Shown here piece by piece: positions 7,885-9,916 of a stretch of 9,916 nt of DNA. The position numbers and the translations under genes are program-made. The stretch is taken from NCBI GenBank assembly GCA_040265115.1, contig JBDQGZ010000068.1:1-9916 (forward strand), in the 5' to 3' direction. Each line of letters opens with the position of its first letter. Positions within the stretch are counted from its first letter, which is position 1. The notes beneath the pieces were generated by a model that worked only from the letters and a program-made list of their open reading frames with translations, was not told the origin of the DNA and did not search any database. The stretch is from M55B157 sp040265115 (GTDB taxonomy: Bacteria > Actinomycetota > Actinomycetes > S36-B12).

Positions 7885-7909
7885 GAATCTGGCTGTTCGC
7901 GCCAGATCC
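7885..7909 (-). repeat. Strong hairpin / inverted repeat between transporter and argF
   Basis: On the minus strand GGATCTGGC and GCCAGATTC flank a 7-nt loop GCGAACA. They form a 9-bp stem with one G-U wobble (7 perfect central pairs, ATCTGGC/GCCAGAT). It starts about 9 nt after the transporter stop and ends 27 nt before the argF ATG. There is no T-tract after it, so it is not a classical intrinsic terminator. It could be a U-less terminator or attenuator, an mRNA processing or stability element that sets the ratio of the two products, or a dimeric operator. It does not resemble an ArgR box. Confidence 0.6.
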
Positions 7910-7918
7910 ACGCGGGAC

Positions 7919-9250
7919 TTACCGTACCCGCCCTTCATCCGCAGCGATGGAGTCCATCTCCTCCAGGGTGATCCCCCGTGTTTCCCGAAGCCGCCAGAGC
8001 AGGGGGAGCGCGATGATCGAAGCGACCACCAACAACCCCGCCGGAGCGACCGGAGTATCGAACACACTGATCAACCATGCCGCGACCATCGGGGCGAAAC
8101 CGCCGAGGACAGCCGTCCCCAGGTTGTAGCCGGTGGCGAGGGCTGAATACCGAGCACGGGAAGGGAATTGCTCACCGATCGCCGCGACCACCGGCCCGCC
8201 ATAGAGCATGAGCAGGGTGAGGAGAGCTAGGCCAGCGAGGACGACGATCCACACCGGCTCATGGGTCATCAGCCACAACATCGGGAAGCTAAGGACGATG
8301 AAACCGACCGTGGCACCGATGAGCGTCGGCTTTCTACCCACCCGATCGGAGAGCAGGCCGAAGAACGGGGTCGCAAAGGCATAGACGATCGTCATGCCGG
8401 TGGTGACCCATAGGGCCGTGTCGCTTTGAATCTCCGAATAGGTGTCGAGAATGGTGGGCACGAAACCGAGGACGACGTAGTAGAGGATGCCACCGAACCC
8501 CGCAAGGAATGCGGCCATGAGCACTGGTCCCGGAAGATAACGCAGGGCGTACCGCAACGGCTGCTTCGGAACATCTCCCGCATCCTTCTCAGCCTCGTAT
8601 GCCTGCGTCTCACTCATTCGACGGCGCATGACCAGCGCGAACAATCCCAGGGCTCCACCCACGAGGTAGCAGATACGCCAGCCCCAGCTCGACATGTCCT
8701 GCTCGCTCAGAACCGTGGTGAGCAGGGCGACTAGGCCTGAGGCCAGCAGGACCCCGATACCGGAGGTGAGCACCGCCGTCGATGCGATGAATCCGCGCCG
8801 TGACGCAGGAGCCTGCTCCACGAGCTGCACCACCGTGCCGGAATATTCTCCGCCGGCGGAGAACCCCTGCAGCATGCGCATCACGGTGAACAGGATCGTC
8901 GCCGCTATGCCGATCTGGGCATAGGTGGGAAGGAATGCGGTCAGGCCCATCGGAACCGTCATCATGAGGATGCTGAGAACGAGCGCTTTCTTTCGCCCCA
9001 GCCGATCCCCAATGCTGCCGAAGAAGGCCCCACCGGCGATCCGAAGGAGAGACCCCGCAGCGAAAACCCCAAGGCTGGCGATGATTGCCGTCAGTTGATT
9101 ACCCGTGGGGAAGATGAGCGGGGCCACCACGGGAACCAGGTATAGGTAGAGGCCGTAATCGAACCACTCGACGACCGTTCCGGCCGAACCGTAGATGACG
9201 GAATTGCGACTGCGCCGCTTCTCTGCGGCAGAGATCGTTGCCGCGGACAT
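7919..9250 (-). CDS. MFS transporter, metabolite:H+ symporter (MHS) type
   Basis: This 443-residue integral membrane protein has about twelve hydrophobic segments and a charged central loop (about 208-238). Family marks are VEWFDYGLYLYLVP in TM1 (27-40), the MFS loop GSIGDRLGRKKAL (78-90), RMLQGFSAGGEYSG (125-138), WGWRICYLVGG (189-199), the repeat loop GLLSDRVGRKPTL (298-310), and RYSALATGYNLGTAVLGGFAP in the second half. This pattern is typical of the MHS group (ProP, KgtP, shikimate and citrate transporters), which import small metabolites with protons. The substrate is not readable; proximity to ornithine carbamoyltransferase weakly suggests an amino acid or organic acid. ATG 9250 is chosen because GGGAGG lies 9 nt upstream and the family N-terminus fits. 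The frame continues upstream to 9337, but those codons are unlike the family. It is first in a likely transporter-argF unit and divergent from the DUF2207-like gene. Confidence 0.93.
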   Translation of the reverse strand: MSAATISAAEKRRSRNSVIYGSAGTVVEWFDYGLYLYLVPVVAPLIFPTGNQLTAIIASLGVFAAGSLLRIAGGAFFGSIGDRLGRKKALVLSILMMTVPMGLTAFLPTYAQIGIAATILFTVMRMLQGFSAGGEYSGTVVQLVEQAPASRRGFIASTAVLTSGIGVLLASGLVALLTTVLSEQDMSSWGWRICYLVGGALGLFALVMRRRMSETQAYEAEKDAGDVPKQPLRYALRYLPGPVLMAAFLAGFGGILYYVVLGFVPTILDTYSEIQSDTALWVTTGMTIVYAFATPFFGLLSDRVGRKPTLIGATVGFIVLSFPMLWLMTHEPVWIVVLAGLALLTLLMLYGGPVVAAIGEQFPSRARYSALATGYNLGTAVLGGFAPMVAAWLISVFDTPVAPAGLLVVASIIALPLLWRLRETRGITLEEMDSIAADEGRVR

Positions 9251-9352
9251 GCGCTCCAACCTCCCACATCTGGAAACACTGGGCAACCACCTCAGCCCCA
9301 GATCAGCGCACCTCGCTGGACGACTCGGTTCGGGCACCTGCAGACTGAGCGC
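9251..9352. promoter_or_regulatory. Divergent intergenic region with inverted ATCTGG/CCAGAT arms
   Basis: These 102 bp must hold the 5' signals of both the transporter (minus) and the DUF2207-like gene (plus). I see no clear -35/-10 pair on either strand. There is an inverted pair ATCTGG (9268-9273) and CCAGAT (9298-9303) with a 24-bp spacer. Nested in it is a second possible hairpin, CTGGGC (9279-9284) with GCCCCAG (9295-9301), 10-nt loop and one bulge. On the transporter transcript these lie just upstream of the ribosome binding site. The same half-site recurs in the hairpin after the transporter gene. Confidence 0.4.
9260..9265 (-). promoter_or_regulatory. Ribosome binding site deciding the transporter start
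   Basis: GGGAGG on the minus strand is 9 nt before ATG 9250. The inverted-repeat arm CCAGAT (minus strand, 9273-9268) ends 2 nt before it, so folding of that repeat could affect access to this site. Confidence 0.75.
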
Positions 9353-9916
9353 GTGCGATCGACGCGAGCCGGAGTGTTGCTGACAGCTTGCACATTGGTG
9401 CCCGCGCTCCAGCTTTTTGCCGCCACGTCAGCCCATGCTCTCGACGAGCGAATAGTGGAGACGTATTCAGTGCAAGCCCGCGTCGCTACCGATGGGACTA
9501 TCGAGGTAACCGAGACATTCACTGCCTTCGATACCAACGCGGTCGATGTGATCTTGGGCTCCCCTCCATCGTGGGCCAACCCGGATGGAGATGAGGAGGT
9601 CTCGATCGAGGGCATCACGGTGGCGGACACAGAGGGAGTCACGCGCTCGTTCACCGTCTTCAATGGACCCATACGCGCTTTCAGCACCGACGACCTCGAG
9701 CAGAACAATCCATTGAACTTCCAGCAAGGTGATGTCGAGCTCTACGCTCGGGTCATCGGTCCGGCCGAGGGAACTGTGATCGAGGACGCTCGGGTGGAGA
9801 TTGCCCTGCCCGGGGAGATCCGTGCAGCAGCCTGTTTCGTCGGGAATCGTTCAGTACCCACATGCGTGGACAGGTTTGCAGGTGACCGTGCGACATTCAG
9901 GACCACAGCGCTCACC
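9353..9916 (+). CDS. Secreted DUF2207-like protein (3' truncated)
   Basis: The frame is open to the right edge, giving 188 visible residues. Residues 1-29 form a signal peptide: basic start MRSTR, hydrophobic core VLLTACTLVPALQLFAA, and AXA-type site SAHA before LDE. A lipobox-like LTAC (10-13) also occurs, but it is very early and hydrophobicity continues after it, so ordinary secretion is more likely. The following ERIVETYSVQARVATDGTIEVTETF and, later, VEIALPGEI, then Cys161 and Cys171 and AGDRATF, resemble the extracellular N-terminal domain of actinobacterial DUF2207 membrane proteins. These usually continue into transmembrane segments and a Gly-rich tail, which would lie beyond the window. 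The middle part is diverged, so the family call is moderate. The function of the family is unknown. GTG 9353 is chosen because it places the signal peptide correctly and no ATG exists upstream in frame; the ribosome binding site is poor. It is divergent from the transporter. Confidence 0.72.
   Translation, partial: MRSTRAGVLLTACTLVPALQLFAATSAHALDERIVETYSVQARVATDGTIEVTETFTAFDTNAVDVILGSPPSWANPDGDEEVSIEGITVADTEGVTRSFTVFNGPIRAFSTDDLEQNNPLNFQQGDVELYARVIGPAEGTVIEDARVEIALPGEIRAAACFVGNRSVPTCVDRFAGDRATFRTTALT

Noticed and set aside
7885..7909. ArgR (ARG box) operator ahead of argF
   Set aside because: The site is palindromic but lacks the AT-rich TGAAT...ATTCA character of ARG boxes.
7858..8067. N-terminal extension of the carbamoyltransferase to 8067
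   Set aside because: It would overlap the end of the transporter gene by about 150 bp, the added residues are unlike any carbamoyltransferase, and ATG 7857 has a good AGGAG site.
9251..9337. N-terminal extension of the transporter to 9337
   Set aside because: The extra 29 residues are Arg/Pro/Cys-rich and not family-like, while ATG 9250 has GGGAGG at 9 nt.

Overview
The window looks like chromosome from a high-GC actinobacterium. The evidence is GC-rich coding sequence on every gene, a GTG start on mutA and probably on the last gene, an adenosylcobalamin-dependent methylmalonyl-CoA mutase operon (mutA-mutB-meaB) whose MutB closely resembles the Propionibacterium enzyme, and a secreted DUF2207-like protein of a kind common in Actinobacteria. 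I cannot fix the genus. The window is almost fully coding, and I see no tRNA, rRNA, CRISPR array, insertion sequence or integrase.

Layout: (1) 1-1779, plus strand, is the C-terminal ~592 residues of a Cys-type sulfatase whose start lies off the left edge. (2) 1796-6752, minus strand, is a tight three-gene operon, transcribed mutA, mutB, meaB. mutA and mutB overlap by ATGA, and mutB and meaB are 2 bp apart. The sulfatase and meaB converge with only 16 bp between their stops. (3) 6844-7857, minus, is a long-form ornithine carbamoyltransferase of the E. coli ArgF/ArcB type. (4) 7919-9250, minus, is a 12-TM MFS transporter of the metabolite:H+ symporter type, 61 bp upstream of the carbamoyltransferase and probably co-transcribed with it. 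(5) 9353 to the right edge, plus, is the N-terminal part of a secreted DUF2207-like protein, divergent from the transporter.

How the genes fit together: MutA/MutB interconvert methylmalonyl-CoA and succinyl-CoA, linking propionyl-CoA to the TCA cycle. MeaB is the GTPase chaperone that loads and protects the B12 cofactor. No epimerase or propionyl-CoA carboxylase gene is present here. The transporter plus carbamoyltransferase pair may be a small uptake and metabolism unit around ornithine, citrulline or arginine, but this is inferred from position only.

Most of the window is ordinary metabolism and I found no convincing new system. The most interesting non-coding signal is a 6-bp half-site, ATCTGG/CCAGAT, that occurs as an inverted pair on both sides of the transporter gene: in the divergent intergenic region and, as a strong hairpin, between the transporter and the carbamoyltransferase.
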